NCBI GenBank assembly: GCA_009925965.1
Contig: RFPW01000038.1
Coordinates: 1-13,908, forward strand
Origin: Betaproteobacteria bacterium
GTDB lineage: Bacteria > Pseudomonadota > Gammaproteobacteria > Burkholderiales > Burkholderiaceae_E
Length of the DNA: 13,908 nucleotides
Direction: 5' to 3'
Both the position numbers and the translations under genes were made by a program. Below the pieces are notes generated by a model. The model did no database searches. It worked only from the letters and a program-made list of their open reading frames with translations, and was not told the DNA's origin. This document shows positions 13,149 through 13,908 of the stretch, piece after piece; positions within the stretch are counted from its first letter, which is position 1, and each line of letters starts with the position of its first letter.

Positions 13149-13907
13149 ATGAGTGCTCAAAATCTTCTACCCGGTCAAACCATCATCGTGACAGGTGCTG
13201 CCACGGGTATTGGCCAGGCTTTTGCGCTGGGTGCAGCAATCCAGGGTGCCCATGTGATTGTCGCGGATATGAATTCCGCCGATGAAACGATGGATCAGAT
13301 CGCGCAGGCCGGAGGCAAGGCCACTTCGGTGCGGGTCGACGTCAGTGACGACGCGTCGGTTCGGTCCATGGCGGAGGCCGCGTTGAAGGCCACTGGGCGG
13401 ATTGACGGATTGATCAACAATGCGGCGTACTTTCGCGAGATCCGGTTAACTGCTTTTGAAGATCTCGACCCCGAGCAATGGGAGCGAATTTTTCAGGTCA
13501 ACGTTAAGGGCGTTTGGCTGTGTAGCAAGGCGGTGATGCCCGCGATGCGTGAACGGCAATCGGGGTCAATCATCAACATTGCCTCAGTGGTCGCGGTGGC
13601 GGGTCAGCCAGGCTACCTGCATTACGTCGCCACGAAGGGCGCGGTGCTGGCAATGACCAAAGGTCTGGCGAAAGAATGCGGCAAGGATGGCGTCCGGTGC
13701 AATGTGATCGCCCCCGGGTTTGTGATCACAGATGCCACGCGCAACCGCCCTGTCGAGTGGCAACAAAGCTTTTTGAAAGCGCGGGCGATTTCTCGAGAGC
13801 AAAGGCCCGACGACCTGGTCGGCACCGCGCTGTATCTCCTGTCTGATTTGGCGGCTTTTGTCTCGGGTCAAACCATCGTCGTCGACGGTGGCCACATCAT
13901 GTACTAA
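13149..13907 (+). CDS. SDR-family NAD-dependent dehydrogenase (second)
   Basis: 252 residues, complete. Rossmann motif TGAATGIG (15-22); Asp40 after VIVA indicates NAD(H) preference; NNAA (90-93) where most members have NNAG; catalytic Asn118 (VNVKG), Ser146, Tyr159 and Lys163 (YVATK); C-terminal VVDGGHIMY. It is a classical SDR, clearly different in sequence from the one at 4098-4850. AGGA about 8 bases before the ATG supports the start. It lies 56 bases after the FixH-like gene on the same strand with no terminator between, so it probably belongs to the transporter operon and acts on the imported compound or a product of it (inference). The window ends one base after its stop, so further operon genes may follow. 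Confidence 0.9.
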   Translation: MSAQNLLPGQTIIVTGAATGIGQAFALGAAIQGAHVIVADMNSADETMDQIAQAGGKATSVRVDVSDDASVRSMAEAALKATGRIDGLINNAAYFREIRLTAFEDLDPEQWERIFQVNVKGVWLCSKAVMPAMRERQSGSIINIASVVAVAGQPGYLHYVATKGAVLAMTKGLAKECGKDGVRCNVIAPGFVITDATRNRPVEWQQSFLKARAISREQRPDDLVGTALYLLSDLAAFVSGQTIVVDGGHIMY

Positions 13908-13908
13908 C

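Noticed and set aside
1..13908. Defence system, prophage, CRISPR or mobile element
   Set aside because: No nuclease, reverse transcriptase, integrase, transposase, terminal repeats or spaced repeats were seen on either strand; all larger genes belong to metabolic, transport or repair families.

Overview
The window looks like a chromosomal segment of a Gram-negative proteobacterium, most likely a betaproteobacterium of the Burkholderiales type. This is inferred from moderately high GC, many livKHMGF-type catabolic transport genes, tightly overlapping operons, Sec and lipoprotein signals, and the resemblance of the HupE/UreJ-like, UPF0173-like and His/Ala-rich proteins to those of that group. 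No tRNA, rRNA, CRISPR array, insertion sequence, integrase or origin is visible. Coding density is high and no gene-free stretch exceeds 300 bases.

Left part (1-4850), housekeeping and accessory genes. A HupE/UreJ-family membrane protein enters from the left edge. It runs tail to tail, with an 8-base overlap, into a minus-strand block: an exported UPF0173-like metallo-beta-lactamase-fold hydrolase, a small DUF2306-like membrane protein, an 82-aa His/Ala-rich protein, and an Ogt-type O6-alkylguanine-DNA alkyltransferase whose C-terminus appears to be lost by a small deletion/frameshift. Reading to the right are an SGNH/GDSL-type lipoprotein and a classical SDR dehydrogenase.

Right part (4851-13908), an apparent uptake and catabolism locus. 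A minus-strand family III (CaiB/BaiF/Frc-like) CoA-transferase is divergent from a long plus-strand operon. The operon encodes a periplasmic Peripla_BP_6-type binding protein, LivH-like and LivM-like permeases, LivG-like and LivF-like ATPases, then a second, different LivH-like and LivM-like permease pair, then a small exported FixH/YtkA-like protein rich in Met/His/Cys, and after a 56-base gap a second SDR dehydrogenase. From the second permease onward almost every junction up to the FixH-like gene overlaps by 1-8 bases, so the second permease pair and the FixH-like gene are integral to the operon. The divergent intergenic region (5994-6218) carries a 7-bp inverted repeat (operator candidate), a TGGCCA direct repeat and a leader hairpin.

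Working model (inference): an organic acid or similar small carbon source is bound in the periplasm, imported by a LIV-type ABC transporter with alternative permease pairs, converted to a CoA thioester by the family III CoA-transferase and oxidised by the SDR enzymes. The substrate cannot be read from the sequence. The most unusual points are the doubled permease set served by one ATPase pair, and a putative metal-binding exported protein translationally coupled to it.
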